Program-made: the position numbers and the translations under genes
Notes under the pieces: model-generated
Seen by the model: only the letters and a program-made list of their open reading frames with translations
Databases searched by the model: none
What the model was told of the DNA's origin: nothing
Shown here: piece by piece, positions 12,887-22,564 of the stretch
How positions within the stretch are numbered: position 1 is the stretch's first letter
How the letters are laid out: each line of letters starts with the position of its first letter
Source: Alopecurus myosuroides
Taxonomy: Eukaryota > Streptophyta > Magnoliopsida > Poales > Poaceae
Assembly: GCA_028641055.1 (NCBI GenBank)
Contig: CM054061.1
Location: forward strand, 53,734,081 to 53,798,080
Direction: 5' to 3'
Length of the DNA: 64,000 bases

Positions 12887-13324
12887 TACATATGGAACCC
12901 CGATGTAAGTAGAATGAAAACCAAAAGTAAAACTAAAAAGGTTTTGTCAACGCATTGCATGAACAAAGGAGCACCGATTATAACAATTAGATGAGCAACT
13001 GGGAAGCAATAGAGAATGCATGAATGATGAAGAGTTTAATAAGAAACTAAAATACTAAGAAGCACCTTGTCAGGACCTACCTGAACGATTTTTGTATCGA
13101 CCACAAAATGGCCTAGACAGCTACAGGGTGTGCAGAAACAAGATTATTTCCTATCTAATAGTAGCAAATTAAAATTAGCCTAGATCGCAGGAGCTAAATG
13201 AAGTAAAAATGGCAACAATGGGATATTTTGTGATCCGACGCCTACCAAATAGGCAATCATATTCCTAATCATCATGTACCAATATAAATAGAGATTACCT
13301 TATTGTGTTTCCTCGCTCATCAAT

Positions 13325-13927
13325 CTACTGCGGCGGCGTCAAACTGACGCCAAGATGAACCGGCGACATGCCTCTGCCACCATTTATCCCATCCATCAAT
13401 GTTGTTCCTAGATCCGTGGCTGCCGCTGCGGCGTAGCGCGACATAGGGGTGACTGCATCAGCGGGGGCAGGAGCGGGCGGCGTCCTTTCTCGATAGGGGT
13501 CAACGCCAACCTTGCGCAAGGATGCGGAGGTCGCCGCCGGCCCGGGCAGGAGGAGGAAGATCTCCTCCACGTTCTGTCCGCGAGGGCTAGGAGCAACATC
13601 TGTGTTCCGCATTCGTCGGTTGGCGGCGCCGGCGAATCCATGGCGGGCGGGCGGCCGGACGAGCGCCGATGGGGCAGAAGAGGAGGATGAGAATCGGTGG
13701 TTGGGGCTTGGGTCTTGGTGGTGCTGCTGCTCTCCGTTGTGAGCGTGCGGCCCATGGAAGAAGTTGGAGCTGAGCAGTGGGGAATTGGGGATGGGGTCAA
13801 CGGAGAGGTAGAGAGAGACAGTGATACTTGTGTGTTTTTTATTACAGCCAAAGAGGCATCCCATTGTTATTGTCCTAGCGTGTGCTAGCTGAACCACTAG
13901 CAGCACAGCTAAACCAGAGAGAGGCAC
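13325..13927 (-). CDS. Unrecognised 200-codon ORF in Helitron
   Basis: A GC-rich minus-strand frame of 200 codons is rich in Ala, Pro, Ser and Arg, with a SSSSSAPSALVRPPARHGF stretch near the middle. A second minus frame (13851-13408) overlaps it. GC-rich grass first exons often leave long frames open on several strands, so coding is unproven. The sharp GC change against the AT-rich surroundings supports a captured exon and 5'UTR. No domain is recognised. Confidence 0.3.
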   Translation of the reverse strand: MPLSGLAVLLVVQLAHARTITMGCLFGCNKKHTSITVSLYLSVDPIPNSPLLSSNFFHGPHAHNGEQQHHQDPSPNHRFSSSSSAPSALVRPPARHGFAGAANRRMRNTDVAPSPRGQNVEEIFLLLPGPAATSASLRKVGVDPYRERTPPAPAPADAVTPMSRYAAAAATDLGTTLMDGINGGRGMSPVHLGVSLTPPQ

Positions 13928-14039
13928 ACGTTAATCGAACCACTAGAAGTGCTAATATACAGAGAACACACAGCTTGCTTCATCAGAGTAAATTGTCGAC
14001 ATTTCTAAAGTTGATCCCTCCTTTAATTACAAACCATGC

Positions 14040-14058
14040 ACCCCCCCCCCCCCCCCCT
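14040..14058 (+). repeat. Homopolymer C run
   Basis: A run of about 18 C lies within the Helitron and is followed by a T run. The length is likely to be uncertain in the assembly. Confidence 0.8.
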
Positions 14059-14227
14059 CCCTTTTTTTTATGGAGCTGCACAACCCAGATAGACTGAGCA
14101 CAAGTGTTGCTAAACCAAATTAGCCAATTTAGACATCCGACATATTAATCTCCGTTCGATTCTTTTATGCTTACAAATAACCCTGTGCTTAGTTTCTATT
14201 TAAATATCTGAGGATTTTAATTATATG

Positions 14228-14805
14228 CAGTTATGGAGACAATAGGCACGGGCACGATGACGCTGGATGGGAACAATATCTTACAGTTCTACACGGTCGA
14301 AAGAGGTGCAATGGATAGTTATACATTTGTGTTTTTTAATTGTAAAGATTCTGTCCTATCATATTTATTTATTTATTTTTATTTCTATGTTTTTTCGCTT
14401 TCGTAGATTGTTGGTGTGACAAAAAGACATGCCGTGGACGCTCCCAAAGAATTTGCCGACATAGACTTTAATGCAATGATGGTGGAAGAGACTGAAAACT
14501 TAACAAGTTCTACACAATTAATAGTGATGACAATTGTTTTTTTATTTTTAATATAATATATAAATGTTCTATATATCAATTCTCCAGATCATGGACGAGA
14601 TCGAAATAAATAACGCTGATGCTACTAACGAACACGATAAGGTACATGTAGGCCGTTTGTATAGACATAGTGGGAGGAAGTATGTTGCGAGAGAGTCCGG
14701 AAACTTTCAATTTATGCACGTAGCAACGCACAGGTATTCAACTATGGTTACAAAATTTAGAGCGAGGAGAAAAACAGAGGGATGTAAGCGTTGTGTGTGG
14801 TAATG
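14228..14805 (+). pseudogene. Exon-like remnants near Helitron 3' end
   Basis: Three short blocks look like exons separated by T-rich introns. The first follows TATGCAG at about 14230. The second follows TTTCGTAG at about 14407 and reads IVGVTKRHAVDAPKEFADID onward. The third follows CTCCAG at about 14588, starts MDEIEINNADATNEHDK and may continue to a stop at about 14803. The splice-like borders agree in strand. No family is recognised; a Helitron-associated or captured host gene is equally possible. Confidence 0.35.
14716..14745 (+). other. Second, degenerate Helitron 3' end
   Basis: GTAGCAACGCAC followed by GGTATTCAACTATG closely matches the true terminus 287 bases downstream (GTAGCAACGCAC, GGCATTCAACTAGT). 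The stem is broken and CTAGT is replaced by CTATG, so it would not be a good terminator. Confidence 0.5.
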
Positions 14806-15001
14806 GTTCTCACAAAAAATCAGATGTCGTGGCATGTGCACGACACATATTTGTAAAGTGCAATGACATTTTGCTAATTGTATTTTGTGTAATATTATTG
14901 TTCCGTGGAATCTTATTATTTTATAATACTATATGACTCATCTCTTTCTATACATGTGAATTTTAGTGCACAATATATTGCATCTACGAAACAAATTAGC
15001 G

Positions 15002-15032
15002 GCCCGTAGCAACGCACGGGCATTCAACTAGT
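15002..15032 (+). terminator. Helitron 3' hairpin and CTAGT end
   Basis: A six-base-pair stem (GCCCGT and ACGGGC) with loop AGCAACGC is followed after six bases by CTAGT. This is the replication and transposition terminator expected for rolling-circle transposons. Confidence 0.85.
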
Positions 15033-15339
15033 TATTTATAAAATCTTAGTATTTTATTTTAAGAATAAAAATCTCAATTAATTGCCTTAAATTTAGATTT
15101 CAAAATATTTAAAGGATTATTTAGGAGCTTTTTTAAAGAAAAGAAAATGGCTAACTATTTATTTGGGTTAATTGGTTTATGAGATAGACTAAGAGGCCAA
15201 TTGATACCCATACTTACCCACCAGCCCAAAATGCTTGGAACGGACCTTTCTCAAAAAAAAAAAAAATGCTTGGAACGGACCAAAGCATGTACGTATTCAC
15301 GTACAGCACCTCAGTACGCACGCACGCACGGACACCTTC

Positions 15340-16055
15340 TCTCGATTCCCATTCGCCTTTCTCTCTCTCGCACACACAGACGCGCCGCCACAGTAATTCC
15401 GGCCGCTACGGGCCGGCTCCGTCGCTGCCACTTCCCGGTGCTGCTCCGCCCGAGTCTCCTCTCCGGAATCCCCGCCGCCACGATGCCGATTTGTCACCAT
15501 CTGCTCCAATCGAGCCCGCATACGGAAGCCTAACCCTAGCCACCATGGCTCCTCTGCTCCGGCCGATTCTCCACGGCGCCCGCCGCTTTCCCGCCGGTCT
15601 ACACCATCCCCAATTCTCCCTCGAGGTCCAGGTCGCCTTCTCCGACATCGACGAGCCCCTGGTCGACTGCCTCCTCGATCCCCTTCGTGAGCACAACCGT
15701 CCGCCTCCGGCTACTCCCATGCCCGGTTCGGTGTGGCCTGAGCACACTAGGTGGTTCGCCTCCTCCATCTCCTTCGTCTCACTGTGGTCCTCTACACTGA
15801 CTCGCCGCCGAGCCATTGCCCCGAGTTTCCAAGGCCAGCGGCAACTCTTCTGCGCCAGTGGTGTACGTGGTGGTCTAGTGGTGATGTGGTGTGGCTCGAC
15901 GCAGGTGATGCGCCTCTGATGGGATGCTCCTTGTGCCGACGTCGCTGCGGTGGTTCCGCTGCTGCAACTTCGTCGACGTGGGCGGGACGGCAGTGCACGA
16001 CTGCAACCCAGGCGTCGACACTCATCGCCACTACCTCGACTCCAACACCACGAGG
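15340..16055 (+). pseudogene. Captured gene 5' end, antisense in the LTR
   Basis: A CT-rich leader (about 15340-15540) precedes an ATG at 15545 in a strong plant context (CCACCATGGCT). The frame begins MAPLLRPILHGARRFPAG, an Arg-rich amphipathic start that could be an organelle-targeting peptide, and stays open to 15919. A different frame then looks better (15924 onward, with VDVGGTAVHDCNPGVDTH) and runs to a donor-like GAG/GTCAGT at about 16054, so at least one frameshift is likely. T-rich intron-like DNA follows. The product is not recognised. The gene runs opposite to the retroelement carrying it. Confidence 0.45.
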
Positions 16056-16990
16056 TCAGTATCAGTTCTCTTCCCCACTCTTCTCTCCTCGCTCCCTATG
16101 CTCTGAAGCATGGCCACTGAGACGATGTTGTGTCTGTGATCAGATGATTTGGTCTATGCTATGCAGCAGGTGGTACTTGTCCTTGTGTAAACTAGGCAAT
16201 AGGGTATTTTGGTATGATTTTACTTGCTGGCCGTATATCTATACTTGTATATAATTTCTGGATGAGTATATGGATATCTAAGCATGCTGGATCTGTTTCT
16301 TTTCATCATATACATGACCTGCTGTATGTGCGATGCAGAGGTGTTTACTGGAACATGATATGTATACGTATCATTGTATTGTTTGCAGATTGGAATGATT
16401 TTTTAGCTTAGTCCATGATAGAAAATATTCTTGAGGCTTTTACATGCTTTGATAAGAACAGATTATTACTAAATGGATTTAAATCGCAGTGATGAACTTG
16501 TTTCCAAGTCTGAGAGCAAAATAGCACTCCAAATACAAAGATGCTAGGTTTGTTTGCCAGATATTGTATCTCGGGTGTGCACTCCTGGCATCTTGTATTT
16601 GGTGTGTTTTCATAACATTTCTTTGTTGGCTTTACTTTCTGGACAGATTTGGGATGTGTAACTGATAAGAACAGATTTATACTTGATGTCCTAGCTAGCC
16701 AATGATGCAAAGGCTAAGGCACATATTTTTATAAGAACAGATACTATTGTGGATTTCTTTAAATCTCAGTGATGATTTAGGCATAGCAACTCTGCATATC
16801 TGAGAGAACTCCCTCCCCCTCTCACTCCTCTCTTCTCACTAGAGATGTGCAAACTTGATATCTTGTGGCCTAAACTTGTTAACCTACTGTTGTAGAGATG
16901 CTTTGTCTTCGGGAATCTGCACAAAACCTGCATCTTGTGGTATGCCTGCACCTCTTAGCTGCTTGATCTGCTTCCTAGTATCTAGTGGTG

Positions 16991-16995
16991 GATGT
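16991..16995 (+). repeat. Target-site duplication GATGT, left copy
   Basis: GATGT directly precedes the solo LTR and recurs at 21457-21461 and at 38992-38996. The empty site is visible in the left LTR of RLG-A near 3655. Confidence 0.85.
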
Positions 16996-17820
16996 TGTAA
17001 CATCCCAAGTATGAAAAAAACCACCCCTAGCATGTTTGATTCTTGTTTTATTTAAGTTTTGCATCATGTCATCATACTCATTGAATTGTTTGCATTTGTT
17101 TTGCATTTGTTTTCATTTGTTTTGCATCTGTTTTCAATTGTTTTCTATTTCAAATTCAAACCAATATTCAAACCTTTGTTTCATACTTGTTATGTTACAA
17201 CTTTTCAAATAAAAAGTTCAAATAAAAACAACCAATTGTTTCCAATTAATCCATAAGCTTCAACTATTAAAAATGGTGGCTTTTAATCAATCAATTAATT
17301 CAAATGTTATTCAAAATTCAAATCACATTTCAAACAGCACCCAATTTGAAAATTATGAAAATTACCAAAACATTCTAATCTTTTGTTTCCATTTATTTCA
17401 AACTAAAGGTTCATGCCATTTAAATTCTTGTTTTTAATAAATCAATCAATAATCAAATTAATTCAAATTTGAACCAAATTGCAAACAGCAAGTTATTTTG
17501 TAATATTTGGAAAACAGAAATTGGCAAGTGTTTGATGTTGACCTAATTAACTCACCCAAATTTTTCTAAATTTTTCCCAAGCCTAAAACTCATCTATTTC
17601 TTCCATTTTCCATTTCTGCAAAAAAAAAACAGAACAAAATTTAAAAAAGGAAAAAAACGCTTCAGAAGGGGGGAGCAACCGGCCCAGCCCATTTCCTTCT
17701 CTCCCTGGCCCGCATACCGCTTCGCCCCCCTCCTCCTTTTCTTCCCGCGGTACGGCGCGCATCCGCCGTAGCCACGTTGGCGTACGGCGGAGCAGACGGC
17801 CAGCAACGCCTGCGCAGCCC

Positions 17821-17828
17821 TATAAGAA
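17821..17828 (+). promoter_or_regulatory. LTR TATA box
   Basis: TATAAGAA sits at the border between GC-rich upstream sequence and a C-rich leader (CCCTACCCGAGC). It probably sets the U3/R start of RLG-B transcripts. The same element occurs at 35370-35377 in the 3' LTR. Confidence 0.55.
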
Positions 17829-18364
17829 CCCTACCCGAGCCCCCGTGCAGCCCTAGCCACCTACCCTACCTCCTCCCTCGAGCTTCGCCGCCGTTTCCCC
17901 CCTCGCTGCAACCACCCACCTCTCTGTACCTCGCCGGAGAGCCCACCTTCTGAATCCGCCATGGCCGCCGCCGTTCCCGTACCCCATCTCCCTCGCTGAC
18001 CGTGGGGATCGAGCCACCGCACCTTCGTCGACCTCCTGGACACCTTCGTTGAGCACGAGGGGACCTGCAGCAACGCCGCCGTCCGTGCCATCGCCGTCGA
18101 GCTCCTCCCTCTGCAACCCTCCCGGTGATCACCTCCTCCTCCTCACCGTGCTCTCCTTCCTCCTCTCTGCCTTGCGCAAGCACGCACACCAGCACGCACT
18201 CCTCAGCACCAGCACGCACGATTCCACGAGTCCAGCAGCGCAGCAGCTCGCCGCCGTTGCGCCACCATCGTTGCTCTGTCAAAGTTTAGAAGTTTTTCGT
18301 CAGTTAAAAATTCAGTGTCGTAACTGAACTATAACATGTTTGCGTTTGTATTACTGACAGAAAC

Positions 18365-18430
18365 GATTCGAGCACCGCACTGGTTGCAGTGCTAGCGCTC
18401 GCGCGGCAGTGCGCGGGTTCGAGCCCTAGC
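18365..18430 (+). promoter_or_regulatory. tRNA-like block with B box
   Basis: GGTTCGAGCCC (18416-18426) fits the Pol III B-box consensus, and a GGTTGCAGTGC stretch about 40 bases upstream is where an A box would lie. The block is repeated at 35901-35966 and, in a better tRNA-like form, on the minus strand at 26414-26352. It lies about 550 bases downstream of the LTR TATA box. Activity is unproven. Confidence 0.5.
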
Positions 18431-18466
18431 ACCCGCGGAATAAAATCCACTCTTTTGCGCAGCGCA

Positions 18467-18490
18467 CTGACAGGGTGACCCCCCTGTCAG
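18467..18490 (+). other. Conserved LTR hairpin CTGACAGGG
   Basis: CTGACAGGG and CCCTGTCAG form a perfect nine-base-pair stem with a short C-rich loop. The same stem occurs at about 36004-36028 in the 3' LTR and in the inverted solo LTR at about 26289-26311, although loop length differs. Confidence 0.65.
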
Positions 18491-20439
18491 CTGCTGTGTG
18501 GCACTGCTGCCACGCGTGCGTCCACGTTGGCGCCTGGGGCCCTCTGTCAGTGGCATTGGCTGGCCACTGCGGAGTAACAAAAGAATTCAGCCTTTTTCTT
18601 TTTCAGTTTAAATCCTTTTTAATCACAGATTGGTCCTTAAATTTAAAAAGCTAATAACTTTTATTTTACAACTCCAAATAATAAAAGTAAAATATGTTTG
18701 TTGAACCAAATTTCATTATCTATCTATTTAAACCATTTGTAATCTGTTTTGAATAATTCAAATGCATTCAAATTTTAAATTCAAACAATTCATTTGAAAT
18801 TTGAATAATTGCATAACTAATTCATACTTAATCCAAATAATGCAAATAAAATATGTTTTCCATGCTATTTCAAACCACCTTTTCAAATATAATTTTTGTT
18901 TCATGGTTTGAATAATTAAAATTGCTTAAATAATTTAAACCTTGTTTAAATCATTTAAATTTGCTAAATTCATAACTTGCTCAAATTAAATTATTTTTGA
19001 ACATGCAAAAAATGTTTTCCAACTAGAAAAGTATAAAACTTTTCAAATATGAATTTGAATTTATGTTTTGAACAAATAAAATTCCATTAATATTCATGCT
19101 TGTTTTCAATTCATTTAAAACTTGTTTAATCTTGTTTAATTCATAATTAAATCATTGTAATTCCTTTTTCAATAATTGAAACATGTATTCCACCTAAAAT
19201 TGTGTGTTCTTTTCAACTATGAATTTTGTTATTCATTTTGAACAATTTAAAGTGGTGAAAACAACAAATAATTGTGCAACACCTTTTAGTAACCAAAAAT
19301 TCCCTAACTTAATAAATAAATTTCTAAATTGGTAAACCTTATTTCCAATTGATTCTATTGTTGTTATTTTGTTGTTTTCCTCATCCATGCATCATGCTAA
19401 TTCACTTACACATGTTGGTTAGTTGTAAAACAATTGTTTCAACTATAATTCCTGGGCTTTTCATATGCAACTCAAATTGCATATGGGTCCAATTAAATTG
19501 TGTTACCATGTCAACTAGTTTATTTTGATGCATCCATTAAATTGACATGCATCATCCCATGATTGTGCACTATGCCATGTTATTGATTGTTTATCTCTTT
19601 GCGTTGTTTGTTTGCTTCTCCTCGGATAGACGACGACGTTGAGACAGACGATACTTACGACACCCCTTCTGAGGATCTAGCTCAGTACCAGGCTGCTGAG
19701 TTTGCAGGCAAGTTATCACTCACATGAACCACTGTGTTCCTTTCAACATTGGTTACCGATACCTTCCGTTGTCTATTTCTGCTAGCCATATGTATCGTTG
19801 CTTCTGTTACGAACCTATCACATGATACCCTGAACCCTGATATTGCCTCACCTCCACTCCTATAACCCCGTTGCTTGAGCCCGTGTCTTACTAGCATGCT
19901 TAGGGTTGTTTCTGCTCGAGTCTGTTACCCGTTACTTCCTGTTACTATTTCTATTATGTTCTGGGGCTCGATGTTAAACAACAACCTGTTAATTTTGAGG
20001 TAATAATAATTTGCTGATAAGGCACCGGCAGGAGGCCCGGCGTGGTTTTGAGGCCTGCTAGTGTCGACCCTAATTAGGAAAAGGGTCTTGTCTACTGATC
20101 CATGATGAGCGCACTATCCGCATGTGGGAAGCGTGTATGGGCGCCCCCCTCAATTTGATTCGATTCGCATCTCGTCCAAATCGCCTCATTTAGTTCGGAT
20201 TTTCCATTTGCCGCACGCATATGCAGGTACGAACCCGAGGCCAGGGTGGAACTTTTGTAGTCGGCATTTAGGGAGACACGTTCTTAGAGTGCTATGAGGG
20301 TCCCCTTTTCTTCGTGGGGCTTGATTAGCCGTGCGCTCACTGCACGGGGTTCTTTGGGCTTGATGCGAAGAAGAGTTGAGTTGTGTAGAGTGCCTCGCTT
20401 GGTGGGTTTGATTCCCGTCTGGCGGGATATTCTTACGTG

Positions 20440-20515
20440 TACGGCCAAATTGGTGCACCCCTGCAGGGATAAATCTTCTCGAGAAGCCATGTTTTCCGCG
20501 GTTATGGTTAACTTG
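20440..20515 (+). other. LTR block conserved across families
   Basis: The stretch around CCCTGCAGGGATAAATCTTC, then TCGAGAAGCC, is kept in every RLG-B LTR here. It is also found, with few changes, in the otherwise diverged solo LTR near 51525-51575 (minus strand), suggesting constraint or shared ancestry. Confidence 0.5.
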
Positions 20516-21242
20516 GTGAAAGTACTGGCTAACAAGTACTCAGAACAACTTACACCTAACTGATGATAACTTGACTAGTAATAGCTTTATTGCCACAATA
20601 ACTTGATCCATCACTAATCCAACTGTGTGAGTTATCCTCGGATTGCTTCTTTGGATAAGGGGCGAGATCCAGGATGGGTTTGTTTGGTGGTTAGCTATAG
20701 TTGGTTACGATACGCTATCTTATCTTCTTACTGTTAGCCGGAAGTGGTAGTAACTCTGTAGGTGTCCAGAGCAGCCAGTTGCAGCATATTTTATATCCCC
20801 TTCTTCCGTTGAACCCAAAGCATATGTGCTTGGTGTTGACGGGTTACACTTTGGTGAACTGTGAGTCTTGCTTGCCAGTACGTTTATGTACTGACCCCTT
20901 TGGGGTTGTGGTTTCCGCAGACTACGCTTACGAGGATCCCCGTGACGGCTACTACGTGGAGTTTGACGAGGCTGCTGACGAGTAGATAGCGGACCCGGGC
21001 AGGATCCGAGACTACGTGGATGGGCTCCGTCTTCTTTTCATTCCCGGCTTCTTAAGCCTATTTGGATTTGTCTGTACTCAGACCCTTTGAATGCTTCCGC
21101 TGAGATGTAATGATGTTATGTTGGGACATGTGTCCTCTGGATGATTGTATTTCCTATCTCTGCTCTAGTGAGAGCTATTTGCAACTTAGTTCCATCTTTT
21201 GTGTCTTAGAGATATGTTGTGTTATCATTCTGTTAAACGCCG

Positions 21243-21279
21243 TTGACGTACCATGTGTGTATGGTATGAAGTACGTCAA
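21243..21279 (+). other. Conserved LTR hairpin TTGACGTAC
   Basis: TTGACGTAC (21243-21251) and GTACGTCAA (21271-21279) are perfect inverted copies around a loop that itself contains CCAT and ATGG. The structure lies about 180 bases before the LTR end and recurs in the other three LTRs (near 23545, 28331 and 38777), with one stem change in the 28331 copy. Confidence 0.6.
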
Positions 21280-21456
21280 TGGTAGTATCCTGATTTCTAT
21301 GGGATGGTTCACGTAGACGGTGAACAGTAGGGGTTGGTTGTCACACCTACGTGTGTTGGCCTACTCGTAAGAGATGCGGGTGCCGGTAAGCCCCGTAATC
21401 CAATCAACTACTGTTCAACGGAACTGCGAGTATCCTCTAGAAGTCCGGGTGCGACA

Positions 21457-22542
21457 GATGTGATGTGTTGTTCTTGCTGTTTATGTAATAGAAACAGTGA
21501 GGTATTCTTTGTGGATGAATTCTGGGAATCAATGGAAGTATAGATGCGGCTGGGATGTGTGTATGTGGAAGAATAGTGGCTGGTCCTGTTTATATAGTGT
21601 TCCAATAGTGCTTCAGTCCTGTTTTGCTGTTGTTGAGGGCTTGACAACACACAGGCTGCATGTGTTGTGTGAGCTACTTGCAGGTGGCCCTCTTTCTAGT
21701 GCAAGTGGACAAGTTAGGTTTTGGTTACCTCATGAGCAAGCTACGGCTGCTCCTCTCTTGGCCTATTTGACTCCATTATTGGTGCTACTGACATGTCCTA
21801 ATTCACCCCTCCTTGTGGCATAGTCGGTTGTTCCAGTCTCTCATTTTGGTTATCTTAATTTTTGACTTGCCAAGTGGCATTAGTCACTGAATGACTGTGT
21901 AATTTCAGACTGGAAGGCTTTTGTCTTTTATTACTGGTCTTTGAATAAGGGATCAAGCTGAGGTTTAACTATTCGGGTACTTGGTCAAACAACAGTAATT
22001 AATGGCTTAAGTTCTTGTTGGTAATTAATACCAACAGAGAACTATTTGGAAATTCAAATGTGAGCTTTCTCTTGTGTAGAATTGAATATGTGGAGCTAGT
22101 GTTATATTACTTGATTTTCAGATTGCATGCTCTTAGCTTGAGTTGATTGGTTTCCTATATGTCCCTGTTGTCTAATGATAATGTCTCATTGATGCTTTCT
22201 GTTGCTTCTCAAGGACATGGATATATTCTGGTTGCACTTGTCCCTTATTGCCTTAATGTCTCATGATCCAGGATGATCCACTTGTCCTAACTTATCTGAT
22301 GGCTTTAATTGATCCATTCCAAGGATTGTAGGAAGTCTGGACTAGTTCCCAGATTTCCAAATGCTAGCTCCAATAACAAATTGCATCTCCTCCGGAGATG
22401 CAAACATTTTAATCCACAACAATTTCTTTATGCCATTGTAGTTTTTGTTTTGCAGGACATGAAGATTGGGAAGACCGAGATTAGCAGATAAGATGATCAA
22501 GATAAATGAAGATGATGATCAGGATTTATATTAGGATTTTAT
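21457..22542 (-). repeat. Duplicated RLG-A LTR segment beside solo LTR
   Basis: This segment begins with the GATGT duplication and follows the RLG-A LTR. It is closer to 38992-40077 than to the left LTR (3656-4740); they share, for example, TTCTGGGAATC and TTGACAACACAC where the left LTR differs. At least six single-base differences between it and 38992-40077 are visible, so the two are not literally the same sequence. It ends abruptly at 22542. Confidence 0.75.
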
Positions 22543-22564
22543 GCTCGAGTCTGTTACCCGTTAC
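22543..22564 (+). other. Filler DNA at rearrangement junction
   Basis: GCTCGAGTCTGTTACCCGTT plus AC is an extra copy of the sequence found 44 bases further on at 22587-22608. It lies exactly between RLG-A sequence and the interior of an RLG-B LTR. TTAC at its right edge is shared with the true LTR sequence. This looks like template-switch filler from end joining. Confidence 0.65.

Larger units (their letters stand above)
10449..15032 (+). mobile_element. Non-autonomous Helitron
   Basis: The 5' end is TCTTTACTAATAAA, preceded by host A. The 3' end has a GCCCGT/ACGGGC stem-loop (15002-15021) and terminates in CTAGT, followed by host T. Insertion between A and T without duplication is the Helitron signature, and both flanks are the same AT-rich RLG-A LTR sequence. 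No Rep/helicase gene is present, so mobility would have depended on another element. The 4.6 kb interior carries gene-like pieces (around 12.6 kb, 13.3-13.9 kb and 14.2-14.8 kb), consistent with the gene-capture habit of these elements. Confidence 0.88.
15033..16995 (-). repeat. RLG-A right LTR, segment 2
   Basis: The AT-rich LTR sequence interrupted by the Helitron resumes at 15033. From about 15230 it changes to GC-rich, gene-like DNA on the plus strand. From 16438 it matches the left LTR (3103-3655). It stops at GATGT (16991-16995), the target site of RLG-B. Confidence 0.6.
16996..21456 (+). mobile_element. RLG-B solo LTR, 4.46 kb
   Basis: The LTR begins TGTAACATCCC, ends GTGCGACA and is flanked by GATGT on both sides, so it is a clean solo LTR left by recombination between the ends of a full element. 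It is near-identical along its length to the 3' LTR at 34540-38991. It is AT-rich to about 17640, GC-rich with a TATA box and tRNA-like block to about 18590, AT-rich to about 19620 and moderate after that. The frames inside it have the same counterparts in the other copies and carry no recognised domain. Confidence 0.88.

Noticed and set aside
14040..14058. C run as a regulatory tract
   Set aside because: A homopolymer in a Helitron with no supporting context; more likely slippage and possibly mis-sized.
17853..18327. Arg/Gly-rich and Ser/Pro-rich frames in RLG-B LTRs
   Set aside because: They recur in each LTR copy with the DNA, are GC-driven and change frame length between copies; no sign of selection for protein.
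20186..20563. 83-90 codon frames on both strands repeated in several LTRs
   Set aside because: Open on both strands over the same DNA and explained by LTR repetition; the conserved block inside is better viewed as a nucleic-acid signal.
21497..21823. 108-codon frame repeated at 3695, 21497 and 39032
   Set aside because: These are copies of the same RLG-A LTR segment; the frame has no domain and lies in intron-like sequence.
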